This document shows, in pieces, positions 25,037 to 34,304 of a stretch of DNA of 64,000 nucleotides (position 1 is the stretch's first letter; every line of letters begins with the position of its first letter). Under the pieces are notes generated by a model. The model was not told where the DNA came from, searched no databases, and was given only the letters and a program-made list of their open reading frames with translations. A program made the position numbers and the translations under genes. Source of the stretch: Candidatus Poseidonia sp. (GTDB lineage Archaea; Thermoplasmatota; Poseidoniia; Poseidoniales; Poseidoniaceae); NCBI GenBank assembly GCA_022426155.1, contig JAKMEE010000006.1, positions 1-64,000 of the forward strand. The letters run 5' to 3'.

Positions 25037-25966
25037 ATGCGAATTTCAATTCTTGGTGTTGGAGCTATTGGAGGATTGATGGCAGCTCAACTCGCCCATT
25101 CATCTCATGAACTTCATTTGCATGTAAGGTCGGAATCTGGAGCCCAAATGGTCCTAGAGGGTTTGGAATTAGAAGGGCAATCTCAGGTTGTTTGGCCCTC
25201 GGATCGATTCATGTTCACCATGGATTCTTTTGAGATCCCAACGCAATACAATGGTGTTTCAGACGTGGTCATACTCGCGTGTAAAGCACATGATGTCATT
25301 TCTTTGGCACCAATTGCATCAATCCTTCTCAAGCCGGATGGAGTTATTTTCGCTCTCTCCAACGGTTTGGGTCACGTGGAGACCTTACGGGCTGCCGCAG
25401 GGGCTGACCGTGTTTTGGCAGCTACCACAACGCATGGGGCTTTCCGTGAAGCAAACGGTTCGATCGTATGGGCAGGTCGAGGGGGCGTCTCATTGGGTTC
25501 TTTACCAGGAGGCCCATCTCTTGACCGTGCTGCTCCTCTCATTGGAACATTTGAGGAAGTTGGCCTCCACCCACAATGGCGAGAGAATGCTATGGCCATG
25601 ATTTGGGAGAAAGTCTTGCTCAATGTGTCAATCAATCCCCTTGCAGCCTTGTCAGGTTTACGCAACGGGGAATTGCTCGAATCGACACTGTTCAATGGCT
25701 GCATGATGGTGTTTCGTGAAGCCAGACAGGTTGGGCTTTGCGAAGGTGTATCTGTGATGGATGAACTTGAATTTGAAGCAAAGTTAAGGCGTGTTCTCAA
25801 TACCACGTTTAACAATTCATGCAGCATGCTTGAGGACATGAAGGCAGGTAGGAAGACAGAGATTGAGCATCTCAATGAAGCGATTGCTCGCAAAGCAGAG
25901 AGTCACGGATTGACCTGTCCGCTCAATCAAGTTCTTTCATCGTTGGTTCGTGCTTGCCATCCTTGA
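25037..25966 (+). CDS. Ketopantoate reductase family (PanE/ApbA)
   Basis: An NADPH-binding oxidoreductase of 309 residues. The Rossmann motif G-V-G-A-I-G-G is at 7-13, followed by L-A-C-K-A-H-D-V near 80, in the place of the family's K-x-x-x motif. A C-terminal helical domain contains W-E-K-V-L-L-N-V-S-I-N-P-L-A-A-L (the family's K-x-x-x-N-x-x-x-N/S pattern) and D-M-K-A-G-R-K-T-E-I-E-H-L-N (the S-M-x-x-D-x-x-x-G-R-x-T-E-I-D block). It would reduce 2-dehydropantoate to pantoate for CoA synthesis, though paralogues with other substrates exist. The ATG at 25037 has AGGTG upstream and sits eight bases after the previous stop. The 3' end overlaps nadB tail to tail by 44 bases. Confidence 0.88.
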   Translation: MRISILGVGAIGGLMAAQLAHSSHELHLHVRSESGAQMVLEGLELEGQSQVVWPSDRFMFTMDSFEIPTQYNGVSDVVILACKAHDVISLAPIASILLKPDGVIFALSNGLGHVETLRAAAGADRVLAATTTHGAFREANGSIVWAGRGGVSLGSLPGGPSLDRAAPLIGTFEEVGLHPQWRENAMAMIWEKVLLNVSINPLAALSGLRNGELLESTLFNGCMMVFREARQVGLCEGVSVMDELEFEAKLRRVLNTTFNNSCSMLEDMKAGRKTEIEHLNEAIARKAESHGLTCPLNQVLSSLVRACHP

Positions 25967-27581
25967 GTAAATCAAGGTTGAAATGGAGGCCTCTGTTTTC
26001 AGCCCGATCAATAGCATCTGCGACAACGAGGTGGCCAACGAGTGCTAAATTCCGCAATTCCACAATCTCTCGTGACGGGAGTGAGGTGCGCCACATCCGT
26101 TCGACTTCGTTGTTAAAGAGCGTCAGACGTCGAGATGCACGTTCCAACCGTTTGTTCTTCCTCACAATCCCGACTTCTTTTTCCATGGTATTTCGTAAAC
26201 TCATTCGATCGTGGATGATGGAGGCGTGTTCCCCCAGCAGATCCAAACCCTCTGCACGCCAGTTTGGGCGGGTTCCTTGGTAAGGGGATGGAGGGTTGGC
26301 AATCAGATATTCAGCGGTACGGTGGGCATAGACAACGGCTTCCAACAGGCTGTTTGATGCCAATCGATTGGCGCCGTGCATGCCTGTACAAGCAACTTCA
26401 CCTATTGCATAAAGGTGGGGCATGTTGGTTCCATCCTCTTGGAGGAATGCACGACCCAAATGGTCCACCTCGATGCCCCCTACCATGTAATGGGCTGCTG
26501 GGACAACAGGAATTGGGTCAATGCCGAGGATCATACCTTCCTCTTCAAGGCGGCGTTGTATGGTTGGAAAGTGCTCATTGAGTCGTTGTTTGTCAAGGTG
26601 AGATGTCACGAGATGAACATGGGTTTTCCCCGACTCTTTCAGGCACTGGTCAATGGCGCGTGCAACGATGTCTCTGGTCGCCATGGAACCAAGCGGAGAG
26701 TGCAGTTTTGTGAATGAGAATTTTTCGGGAAAAGGAATTGCAATACCCTGAAGTTCTGCATCTTTGCATGCTTGATTCCATGCTGCTAAACCCGTATCAT
26801 CGAGTAATACCGCTCCTTCGCCCCGAAGTGCCTCTGATATCAAGAACGGTCTTTTCGAATCGCTGAAGAGCGCGGTTGGGTGGAATTGAATAAAGGCCAG
26901 GTCTTTGACGCAAGCACCTGCTCTATAGGCCATTGCCAATCCATCTCCGGTGGCGACACTCGGATTGGTTGTTTCTTTCCAAAGCCTTCCAACCCCCCCT
27001 GTTGCAAGAATCAATGCGTCTGCTTCAATGGTAAGCACCTTGTTTGTGATTTGATCCAAGCACCACACGCCTGCCACGCCATGACTTGGATGACCATGGT
27101 GACGTTGGATGATATCGATGGCGAGTGTATTGGGTTTCAAATGAATACGGGGTTCATTCTCTGCATGTTCGATCAAGGCGCGCTCAATCTCTTTCCCTGT
27201 AGCATCTTTAGCATGCAAGATACGATGTTCAGAATGCCCTCCTTCTTTGGCCAAGGAATATTTTCCATCCGTGCCTTGTTGAAACCGCACACCGATGTTC
27301 ACCAAGTCATGGATTCGTTCTCCGGCTTCTTCAATGATTGAACGAACCACCGTTTCATCACACAAACCATCGCCCGATTGCAGGGTGTCTTGAATATGAG
27401 CTTCCATACCTACGTGATTGGTTTTGTCCAAGATTGCAGCGATGCCACCTTGCGCCCAATTGGTTGAGGAGTCCTCAGCACGCTGCTTGGTGATCACGGA
27501 TACTTCATGGCCTGCATTAGCGAGCTTAGCTGCAGCGAACAATCCAGCGATTCCGCTGCCAACAATGACGATGTGGGCCAT
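25923..27581 (-). CDS. nadB: L-aspartate oxidase
   Basis: A flavoprotein that oxidises L-aspartate to iminoaspartate, the first step of de novo NAD synthesis. FAD motif G-S-G-I-A-G-L is at 8-14. The family blocks S-S-T-N-W-A-Q-G-G-I-A-A near 38-49, S-E-H-R-I-L-H-A-K-D-A-T-G and H-Y-M-V-G-G-I-E-V-D (near 360) are present, together with the C-terminal helical domain. The length (552) is normal. NadB distinguishes itself from succinate dehydrogenase A by context, since no iron-sulfur or membrane subunit genes are adjacent. NadA and NadC are not in the window. It converges with the PanE-like gene, overlapping by 44 bases. Confidence 0.93.
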   Translation of the reverse strand: MAHIVIVGSGIAGLFAAAKLANAGHEVSVITKQRAEDSSTNWAQGGIAAILDKTNHVGMEAHIQDTLQSGDGLCDETVVRSIIEEAGERIHDLVNIGVRFQQGTDGKYSLAKEGGHSEHRILHAKDATGKEIERALIEHAENEPRIHLKPNTLAIDIIQRHHGHPSHGVAGVWCLDQITNKVLTIEADALILATGGVGRLWKETTNPSVATGDGLAMAYRAGACVKDLAFIQFHPTALFSDSKRPFLISEALRGEGAVLLDDTGLAAWNQACKDAELQGIAIPFPEKFSFTKLHSPLGSMATRDIVARAIDQCLKESGKTHVHLVTSHLDKQRLNEHFPTIQRRLEEEGMILGIDPIPVVPAAHYMVGGIEVDHLGRAFLQEDGTNMPHLYAIGEVACTGMHGANRLASNSLLEAVVYAHRTAEYLIANPPSPYQGTRPNWRAEGLDLLGEHASIIHDRMSLRNTMEKEVGIVRKNKRLERASRRLTLFNNEVERMWRTSLPSREIVELRNLALVGHLVVADAIDRAENRGLHFNLDLLKDGKHEPTMKELD

Positions 27582-27699
27582 GATTCATCCCCGCGGTATT
27601 CCTGCCTGTTGCTTCATCCTTCTTGATGATGGGGATGCCTCAATCTCCACGCGATAGCACTATGTATCGTAATGAATTGAAACATACTGAGGGAACTGG

Positions 27700-28458
27700 A
27701 TGAGGGGCAAGGTCGTGGGGCTACTCGGTGTGTGGTATGCCGGTCTTTCCATTGCGAATGTCGAATTTGGAGCCATCGCTCCCGTCCTCATCAATGGAGC
27801 GAAAGGGCACTCATTGGATTTGATGCAAATGATGACGCCAAGTTGTCTAGATCGCGACACCATTGCAGAGGACCTTGCTACGATGGGAGGCTCCTATTGC
27901 CTTCGGCCAGTTGGCCATTGGACCGCTATTGATCTCTTGATGGTCTTCGTAGGCATGATGCTCGTACTTTCTCAACTCGAATTGCCGCAGGATAAGCCCT
28001 GGGCTATGCGGATGAGAAAAATAGGTTTCGTGCTTGGTTGTGTTGCCTGCAGCCTTGCAGTTCTCGACCGTTTCTCTTTGTTTTCCTCTGGGGATGATTT
28101 CAAGGGCTTGTCAGACCTTATGCCAATACAATTTTCACCGTGGATTACACAAGCCATTTTTGCCTTTATTGGATATATTTTGATGAGGGGGCCGAAGTAC
28201 CTTGAGGCAGAAGCTGTCACGCAAACAAGAACACGAGTCCAAAGCCGTCGCGAAAAAGCGACCCAATTTCGCTCTTCATTCTTCGACAAAGGCCAACAAG
28301 ATCAGAAAGTCTTGGAACGGACCAAGCGGAGCCATTTACTTCGTAATGATGAAAACCTTCGTATGAATAAACGACGGAAAAGTTTGCTTGTGATGGCAAC
28401 CTGTCCATATTGTAAGGGCGCAGGATGTTCAAAATGCAATGAGTTAGGCGTCTTCTGA
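27700..28458 (+). CDS. Four-helix membrane protein with C-terminal zinc-binding-type motif
   Basis: I do not recognise this 252-residue protein. It has a hydrophobic N-terminal segment (about 5-28), a loop with two cysteines, then three more membrane helices (roughly 74-92, 106-126, 145-162). A basic, arginine-rich cytoplasmic region (170-230) leads to a short C-terminal C-P-Y-C-K-G-A-G-C-S-K-C motif (cysteines 235, 238, 243, 246), resembling one DnaJ-type C-x-x-C-x-G zinc knuckle. It diverges from nadB with a 118-base gap and precedes smc by 136 bases. The function is unknown. Confidence 0.65.
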   Translation: MRGKVVGLLGVWYAGLSIANVEFGAIAPVLINGAKGHSLDLMQMMTPSCLDRDTIAEDLATMGGSYCLRPVGHWTAIDLLMVFVGMMLVLSQLELPQDKPWAMRMRKIGFVLGCVACSLAVLDRFSLFSSGDDFKGLSDLMPIQFSPWITQAIFAFIGYILMRGPKYLEAEAVTQTRTRVQSRREKATQFRSSFFDKGQQDQKVLERTKRSHLLRNDENLRMNKRRKSLLVMATCPYCKGAGCSKCNELGVF

Positions 28459-28543
28459 ACATCTTTCGGCGTTAGGAAAGAGGCCCTCAAAAGCAAGGTA
28501 CTGAGGCGACTTTCTTCGCATTCTTTAAAACCTGTCAGAGTTG

Positions 28544-28583
28544 GGTGTAAGAACTAAGGTAAGGGAATTTATTTCCTTACACC
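28544..28583 (+). promoter_or_regulatory. Competing inverted repeats upstream of smc
   Basis: CTTACACC (28576-28583) is the exact complement of GGTGTAAG (28544-28551). The inner part GTAAGGGAA (28559-28567) also pairs with TTTCCTTAC (28572-28580), with one G-T wobble and loop TTTA. Both pairings use the same right arm, so they exclude each other. The right arm ends 11 bases before the smc ATG (28595), next to the ribosome site. A TATA-like TTTAAA lies at 28524-28529. Confidence 0.5.
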
Positions 28584-28594
28584 GAGGGATAGGG

Positions 28595-31500
28595 ATGTAT
28601 CTAAAGTCACTTGAGGTTTCAAATTTCAAATCATTCAAGGGTGAAGTCACCATCCCCTTGGACCGAGGCTTTACAGCCATCACTGGTCCAAATGGGTCAG
28701 GGAAATCCAATTGCGGTGATGCAATTCAGTTCGTTTTAGGGCCGAAATCCAACAAGGTCATACGTGCTCAGAATTCTGCAGATCTCATTTTCAACGGCGG
28801 GAAAAATTCCAAGCCAGCCAGAGAATGTTCGGTGACATTGATCTTCGCCAACCCGCAGATGAGCAACGGCCGACGCCGTTTGCCATTAGAGAAAGATGAA
28901 ATTCGTATGTCTCGCAAGGTCAGATTAACGGCCTCTAATAACGTGGTCACCACTTACGCTCTCAACGATGAGGAGAGCAATCAGAAAGCCTTCCACCGAT
29001 TGCTTGGCGCTGCCAATGCACGTCCTGACGGATACAACATCGTGCTCCAAGGAGATGTCACCAGCCTGGCGAAAATGACAGCGAATGAACGCCGGAAAGT
29101 TTTGGATGGTGTTGCTGGCGTCACTTCTTACGACGATGAAATCCGTAAAGCCAGTAAACAACAGGAAAAGGTCGAGACATTCATTGAACGCATCGGTCTC
29201 CTTGAGAAAGAAATGGTGGATCGTCTTACCGTTCTGGAAAAAGAAAAGGCCTTGGCAGTTAAAGCAAAAGATGTCACTGAAGAATTATCACAGACCAATC
29301 AATTACTTTTGCAGTCGCGTTATGCAAGTCTCAAACATGAACTTGAATTTCATTCTGCCCAACGAGAAAAGTACCTGGGCGAGAGTCAGCAATTGATGGA
29401 TGACCATCAAGAAGGAGAAAAAGCACTGCTTCAGTTGGATGACAGAATCGCTGAACTCCAACGAGAAATCAACGCCTTAACTGGAGGAGATTCATCGGAA
29501 CTCGGAAAGGCTATTCAAGCCCTCCAGGTCAGTATTGAACTCAATAATGACCGAATCGCTGATGCAGAGCGAGAAGACGAAGAAGCCTCAATCGGATTGG
29601 AGACACTCAATCAAGAATGGACAGATGCCCATGAAGAATACACAGCCTTTGTTGAAGGATTGAAAACCGCAAAGGATGACCTTGTACAGGCCATGACCGA
29701 ACTTAAAGAGGCCCAAGAAGTCGAAGCCAGCGTTCGCGAATCTCTCGAAACAGCAGGTGAACAGAACCTTGCTCTTTCACAAGCATTGACTGCAACCATT
29801 GAGGCCTTGGAATCTGCTAAAGCTCATTTGGATGAATCTCAACAGGCAGTGAACCTTCTCGGCATGGAAGCAGAGATGGTCGGTAAGCAGCTTGAAACAG
29901 CTCAAGAAGAGGCTGAAGAATTACGTCTTGCCTTAGGTGAGTGCGACGTTCGTCATCAACAACTCAAGGAAGACGCTCCTGAATTTGACCGAAAAAACCT
30001 CGCGGCATCTCTCCATCAATCACAACGAACCGAACAACAATTGTCCGAAGATACCACGCGTATTGAAATTAAATTACGAGAGGCTGAACGGCAATTGGCT
30101 TCCGCTAAATCTGAGATGGAAGAAAAATCAGGTGCAAGAGGACTTGCAGGTGGTGCGAGTGCGGTCATTGCTGCAAGAGATCGAGGTGAACTGAAAGGAA
30201 TTATTGGCACCATTGCAGAACTTTGTGCACCAAAGGATGCCCGTCATGAAGTGGCACTCGCTACCGCCATTGGCGGTGGAATGGCCTCGGTCGTCGTAGA
30301 ATCTGACGAAGATGCAGCCCGTGCCATTCAATGGTTGGCACAATCAAAATCTGGGCGCGCAACCTTCCTTCCACTCAACAAATTAGCGAATTCAAGGCCA
30401 GCCGGGAAATCGGTGATGGCTGCTCGAAAAGAAGGCGTCATTGGTTTTGCATACGAATTATTGGACTACGACCCACGGATTGACATCGCCGTCCGTTTTG
30501 TTCTCCGCAATACGTTGTTGGTGGATTCAATGTCAACAGCCCGCCGACACATGGGTGGGATCCGACTCATTACACTCGATGGAAACCTGATTGAAGCAGG
30601 AGGGGCGATGGTCGGCGGTTCAAAGCGAAAGATGAACATCACCTTCGGGGGGCGAATCCAGGGTGCGACTGAAGTGGAACGGTTGACTGGCGAGGTCGAC
30701 AAACTTCGCTTGATGTCTCAGACCGTGACCGAAGCGCTCAGAGAGGCTCGTCGCCAGCAACAAGAACTTCGAATGAAAATCAACGCACTTGTTGATGATT
30801 CCCATACCACTGCAATGAATGAATTGAAAGCAGAGCGGAAACAAACACAAACAGCATACTCAAAATCTCAGGGTGTTGTCAAAGGTTTGGAAGAGACAAT
30901 CGCGGGGCTCGAAAGCGATGCCAAGCAAGCGCTAACGGCACTTGATGCTGCTCAATCAGCCCACCAAATGACGATTGAGGCTCGAGACCAAGCACAAACT
31001 GCTCTGGAAGATGCGAGCCCAGAGCATCTCAAAGAACGCCTTCATGGCGCAAATATCCAGCGAGTTCAAGCTACAGGGGTGAAAGAACGCGCTGAGGAAA
31101 CAATCGAAAGTGGAGCATCACATGAGAGTTTATTACTCAAAGTTGTCAACGAGACAAAAGCTCGCATCACTCGCTTGGAAGGAGACCAAATCAAGCGAAG
31201 CGAACGAATCGACACACTCTCAGGCGATATCGCTACAGCGAGCATTGAACTGAAAGCCAAGAAGGATGAACAGGCTATTTTGCTTGAAGAAAACCAGGGG
31301 TTAGAAACCGAACGTCAGGAATTGACCGAGGAACGTGCTACCTTAAGGGTGAAAAATGACGCACGTCTTACCGATGCTCAGACACATCGTCGTCATGCAG
31401 AAGAATTGATGCGAACCATTGCAGAACGTGAACAAGAGGTTCGCCTTATGGCTGAAGAACTGATTGAAGCAGATCTTTCGCCCAACGATTTACCCGAGAA

Positions 31501-32479
31501 TTTGGGCAATGTTGGCGATTTGGAACGCAAGATACGTCGATTGCAGAAACAATTGGAAGAATTTGGAAATGTCAACATGATGGCCATTGAACAATTTGCC
31601 GCCTGCCAACAACGCTTGGATCTCATGAAGGATGAATTTGCAGCTCTACAAACACGACGGAAAGAATTGATTGATGTCACCGAGCAATTGGAGGCACAAC
31701 GTAAAGAACGCTTGGTCAATGTACTTGAAAACGTCAACGAGAATTTCAAGAAATCATACCATGAATTGTCTGATGGGGGTAGAGGGGAACTCTTCCTTGA
31801 AAACCCGGATGAACCGTTCAAGGGTGGACTGGAACTTTGGGCTCAGCCAAGAGGTAAATCTTCCAAGGTTAGTCGGCAACAACTCTCCGGTGGAGAGCAA
31901 TCTATGGCGGCTCTCGCATTGATTTTCGCCATTCAGGATTATGATCCAAGTCCGTTCTATTATTTCGATGAAGTTGACCAAAATTTGGATGCCTATAACG
32001 CAGAACGCATTGCAAAGATGTGCCGTCTACGCAGTCAGCGTGCTCAATTCATCATGGTGACTCTACGCAAGGTTTCGCTCAAATTAGCAGATCACCACAT
32101 CGGAATTACTCATGGCGGTGATGGTTGCAGTCGACGAATCCTTGACTTTGACCGAGATCGTGCTATTGCACTGGGGCAAGCTGCACTCAAAGAAGCCCAA
32201 TCCGATGCTAAGAAGAACGAAACTCGCCTTCTTGATGCTCAGAAAGTCACTGAAGGCATGCCTCGTGTACCAGAGGAACTTGATGTTCCACAGAGCCTCG
32301 GCGGTGTACTCCCCCATCTTTCTCCAACTCAGAACAACGAAAGTCTCGGTGGTCTTGCCGAACGGGCAGCGGAACTTACAGAAGATATTGAGGAAAGAGC
32401 CGAAGTAGCCAACCAACTCATTGAGGAAGAGGTTGCATCACCTCCTGCAGAAGATGAATTGACTCAAGACGAGGCATGA
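28595..32479 (+). CDS. smc: Chromosome segregation protein SMC
   Basis: The core ATPase of the SMC-ScpAB condensin, 1294 residues. Walker A G-P-N-G-S-G-K-S-N is at 31-39. Two long coiled coils flank a hinge at about 510-690, and the C-terminal head has the signature L-S-G-G-E-Q-S-M near 1095 with Walker B F-Y-Y-F-D-E-V-D near 1120. The product is about 100 residues longer than typical, because an acidic tail follows the head (I-L-D-F-D-R-D-R onward). The ATG at 28595 follows GAGGGATAGGG and gives the standard start Y-L-K-S-L-E-V-S-N-F-K-S-F. The 18 codons before it are a shadow. scpA and scpB follow at once. Inverted repeats lie just before the start. Confidence 0.96.
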   Translation: MYLKSLEVSNFKSFKGEVTIPLDRGFTAITGPNGSGKSNCGDAIQFVLGPKSNKVIRAQNSADLIFNGGKNSKPARECSVTLIFANPQMSNGRRRLPLEKDEIRMSRKVRLTASNNVVTTYALNDEESNQKAFHRLLGAANARPDGYNIVLQGDVTSLAKMTANERRKVLDGVAGVTSYDDEIRKASKQQEKVETFIERIGLLEKEMVDRLTVLEKEKALAVKAKDVTEELSQTNQLLLQSRYASLKHELEFHSAQREKYLGESQQLMDDHQEGEKALLQLDDRIAELQREINALTGGDSSELGKAIQALQVSIELNNDRIADAEREDEEASIGLETLNQEWTDAHEEYTAFVEGLKTAKDDLVQAMTELKEAQEVEASVRESLETAGEQNLALSQALTATIEALESAKAHLDESQQAVNLLGMEAEMVGKQLETAQEEAEELRLALGECDVRHQQLKEDAPEFDRKNLAASLHQSQRTEQQLSEDTTRIEIKLREAERQLASAKSEMEEKSGARGLAGGASAVIAARDRGELKGIIGTIAELCAPKDARHEVALATAIGGGMASVVVESDEDAARAIQWLAQSKSGRATFLPLNKLANSRPAGKSVMAARKEGVIGFAYELLDYDPRIDIAVRFVLRNTLLVDSMSTARRHMGGIRLITLDGNLIEAGGAMVGGSKRKMNITFGGRIQGATEVERLTGEVDKLRLMSQTVTEALREARRQQQELRMKINALVDDSHTTAMNELKAERKQTQTAYSKSQGVVKGLEETIAGLESDAKQALTALDAAQSAHQMTIEARDQAQTALEDASPEHLKERLHGANIQRVQATGVKERAEETIESGASHESLLLKVVNETKARITRLEGDQIKRSERIDTLSGDIATASIELKAKKDEQAILLEENQGLETERQELTEERATLRVKNDARLTDAQTHRRHAEELMRTIAEREQEVRLMAEELIEADLSPNDLPENLGNVGDLERKIRRLQKQLEEFGNVNMMAIEQFAACQQRLDLMKDEFAALQTRRKELIDVTEQLEAQRKERLVNVLENVNENFKKSYHELSDGGRGELFLENPDEPFKGGLELWAQPRGKSSKVSRQQLSGGEQSMAALALIFAIQDYDPSPFYYFDEVDQNLDAYNAERIAKMCRLRSQRAQFIMVTLRKVSLKLADHHIGITHGGDGCSRRILDFDRDRAIALGQAALKEAQSDAKKNETRLLDAQKVTEGMPRVPEELDVPQSLGGVLPHLSPTQNNESLGGLAERAAELTEDIEERAEVANQLIEEEVASPPAEDELTQDEA

Positions 32480-32488
32480 GGTGATACG

Positions 32489-33679
32489 ATGGCAGAAACT
32501 CAAGGCATGCTGGACACATGGTTCCTTCAACAGGACATCATTGACCAGTTGCTTGCTTCTGGGGAAGAGCGAGAAGATGCTGAAGATTTCAGTCAGCGAA
32601 TTTTGGCCATTGCTTCCACTGAGGAAGCAGAACATCAAAGCCTCCATGACCCCTTCGATCGATCGGTGGCTCTCGTCCTCTCTCTGGTCCGCGAAGAGGC
32701 GTTTAATCCATGGGACGTCGATTTGGCCGCATTTTTGCAGGTGTTCACCGAACGGGTTCAAAACGAGGCCGATTCTCTGGATTTACCTGCATGTGGCCGT
32801 TTGATTCGTCTCTCTTGGGAAGTGCTACATCATCAATCATCAACGTTGTTCGATCGTATCCAAAATGATCAAGAAGAGGAAGAATGGGATGAAGGGTTTT
32901 CCTTTGGCTGGGAAGCCGATTACGACGATGAAGCCTACATGTTTACTCAATCAATTCTCGACGGTGCTGCTGACGATCTTCTTCCGACTCTGTTCGATGA
33001 ACGCGTTCGAAGAGATGAAGGCCGTCCGGTTACGTTGGGTGAACTTCTTTCCGCTTTCAAGGCCGCAGCCGATGATGCTGAAGAATTAAAATTGCGAGAA
33101 CATAATCGTCTTGAACACGAGAAAGAACTAGCAGAATACCTTGCAAATGTTGACGGCCGAATGCATAATGAAGACCTTGAAGGTGACATTGAGCGATGTT
33201 GGAATGCCATGCGTGCTGCATGTGCAGAATCTGGACAATCTAAGGTCCCTCTCGTTGATGTTATTGGCAAATTGAAACCCGTCTTGTCCAGCATGTTCGG
33301 TGAACGCCTGGACGATCCTGATGGTGAAGCCATGGTGGCCTCCTTCATTGCAGGCCTCTTTTTGACTCATCGAAGAATGGCAAGCATCTCCCAAGATGGC
33401 GAGGTAGTTGAATCCATTATGATCGAAGACCTTTGGCCAAAAATTTCCACGTTTGATGGGGTCTTAGATCACATAGAGGTCTTGATGGCTGAGGATTCTG
33501 AAGGTATCGCAGATGAGGCTACAGGGTCTGTTCACCGATTGGAAGCCATTGCAGAACGGGCAAGAATTGCAGAAGAACGGGCGGCTCGAAAACAAGCAAG
33601 GCTGGATGCCCAAGAAATGCCAGCCCAGGATACTCCTGTTGAAGATTCGTTAGGGGCGCACGATTGGTTAGTCGAGTAG
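32489..33679 (+). CDS. scpA: Segregation and condensation protein A (kleisin)
   Basis: A kleisin that bridges the two SMC heads. The 396-residue product has the ScpA-like block D-P-F-D-R-S-V-A-L-V-L-S-L-V near 55-68 and N-P-W-D-V-D-L-A-A-F near 73-82, which forms the N-terminal domain contacting the SMC neck. The C-terminal half is longer and more acidic than in bacteria. ATG at 32489 sits nine bases after the smc stop with GAGGTG upstream. The call rests on motifs plus the smc-scpA-scpB order. Confidence 0.9.
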   Translation: MAETQGMLDTWFLQQDIIDQLLASGEEREDAEDFSQRILAIASTEEAEHQSLHDPFDRSVALVLSLVREEAFNPWDVDLAAFLQVFTERVQNEADSLDLPACGRLIRLSWEVLHHQSSTLFDRIQNDQEEEEWDEGFSFGWEADYDDEAYMFTQSILDGAADDLLPTLFDERVRRDEGRPVTLGELLSAFKAAADDAEELKLREHNRLEHEKELAEYLANVDGRMHNEDLEGDIERCWNAMRAACAESGQSKVPLVDVIGKLKPVLSSMFGERLDDPDGEAMVASFIAGLFLTHRRMASISQDGEVVESIMIEDLWPKISTFDGVLDHIEVLMAEDSEGIADEATGSVHRLEAIAERARIAEERAARKQARLDAQEMPAQDTPVEDSLGAHDWLVE

Positions 33680-33691
33680 GGAGTTGCTTAC

Positions 33692-34303
33692 ATGTCGGAA
33701 ATGCCGTTGGAAACATTGATTGAAGCCACCCTTTTCAGTTCTGGTAAGTCAATGTCAATTGGCGAACTCTCAGCTGCTTTGGGATACGATGAAGATGAAA
33801 TGTTGGATTGTTTGTATTCACTTCAAGCCACCCTTAAGCGTCGTAAAGGTGGTTCACTTCAACTGGCAGAGGTTGGCACTCGTTGGGCATTGGAAGTGAA
33901 ACCTGCTATCGCTACACTTCTGCCTAAAGAAACAAAGACGGACATGCCACAAAAATTGCTTAAGGCAGCAGCACTGATCGCCTATCACCAACCCATGCCG
34001 CAATCTCGTTTGGTTGAATTACTCGGTCAGAAAGCCTACGATTACGTGCGAGAATTGGCTCAGTTGGGTATGGTTGACCGTCGAAAGGATGGGAACACAC
34101 GACGCTTGTCTACAACACGCCGTTTTTCTGAAGCTTTTGGCTGCCCCCATACCGAACGAAAAAAAGTCCAAGCATGGTTCCGCCAGCAAGTGCAAGCCTC
34201 GGGTCTGTTGGATGAACTCGGTGATCGCCAAGATATCTTGAAGGAAGTATCTGAAGAAGATGGGACCATTCAAGCCTCGTTACCAGTGCCCGAAGACGAA
34301 TGA
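33692..34303 (+). CDS. scpB: Segregation and condensation protein B
   Basis: A dimeric winged-helix partner of ScpA (203 residues). The sequence opens with L-E-T-L-I-E-A-T-L-F-S-S-G-K-S-M, matching the ScpB start. A second winged helix has A-A-L-I-A-Y-H-Q-P-M-P-Q-S-R-L-V-E-L-L-G near 93-112 and a T-T-R-R-F-S-E-A-F-G block near 145, both typical. It lies 12 bases after scpA. The stop is next to the end of the converging HMG-CoA reductase gene. ATG at 33692 is preferred; an ATG three codons later is possible. Confidence 0.93.
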   Translation: MSEMPLETLIEATLFSSGKSMSIGELSAALGYDEDEMLDCLYSLQATLKRRKGGSLQLAEVGTRWALEVKPAIATLLPKETKTDMPQKLLKAAALIAYHQPMPQSRLVELLGQKAYDYVRELAQLGMVDRRKDGNTRRLSTTRRFSEAFGCPHTERKKVQAWFRQQVQASGLLDELGDRQDILKEVSEEDGTIQASLPVPEDE

Positions 34304-34304
34304 A

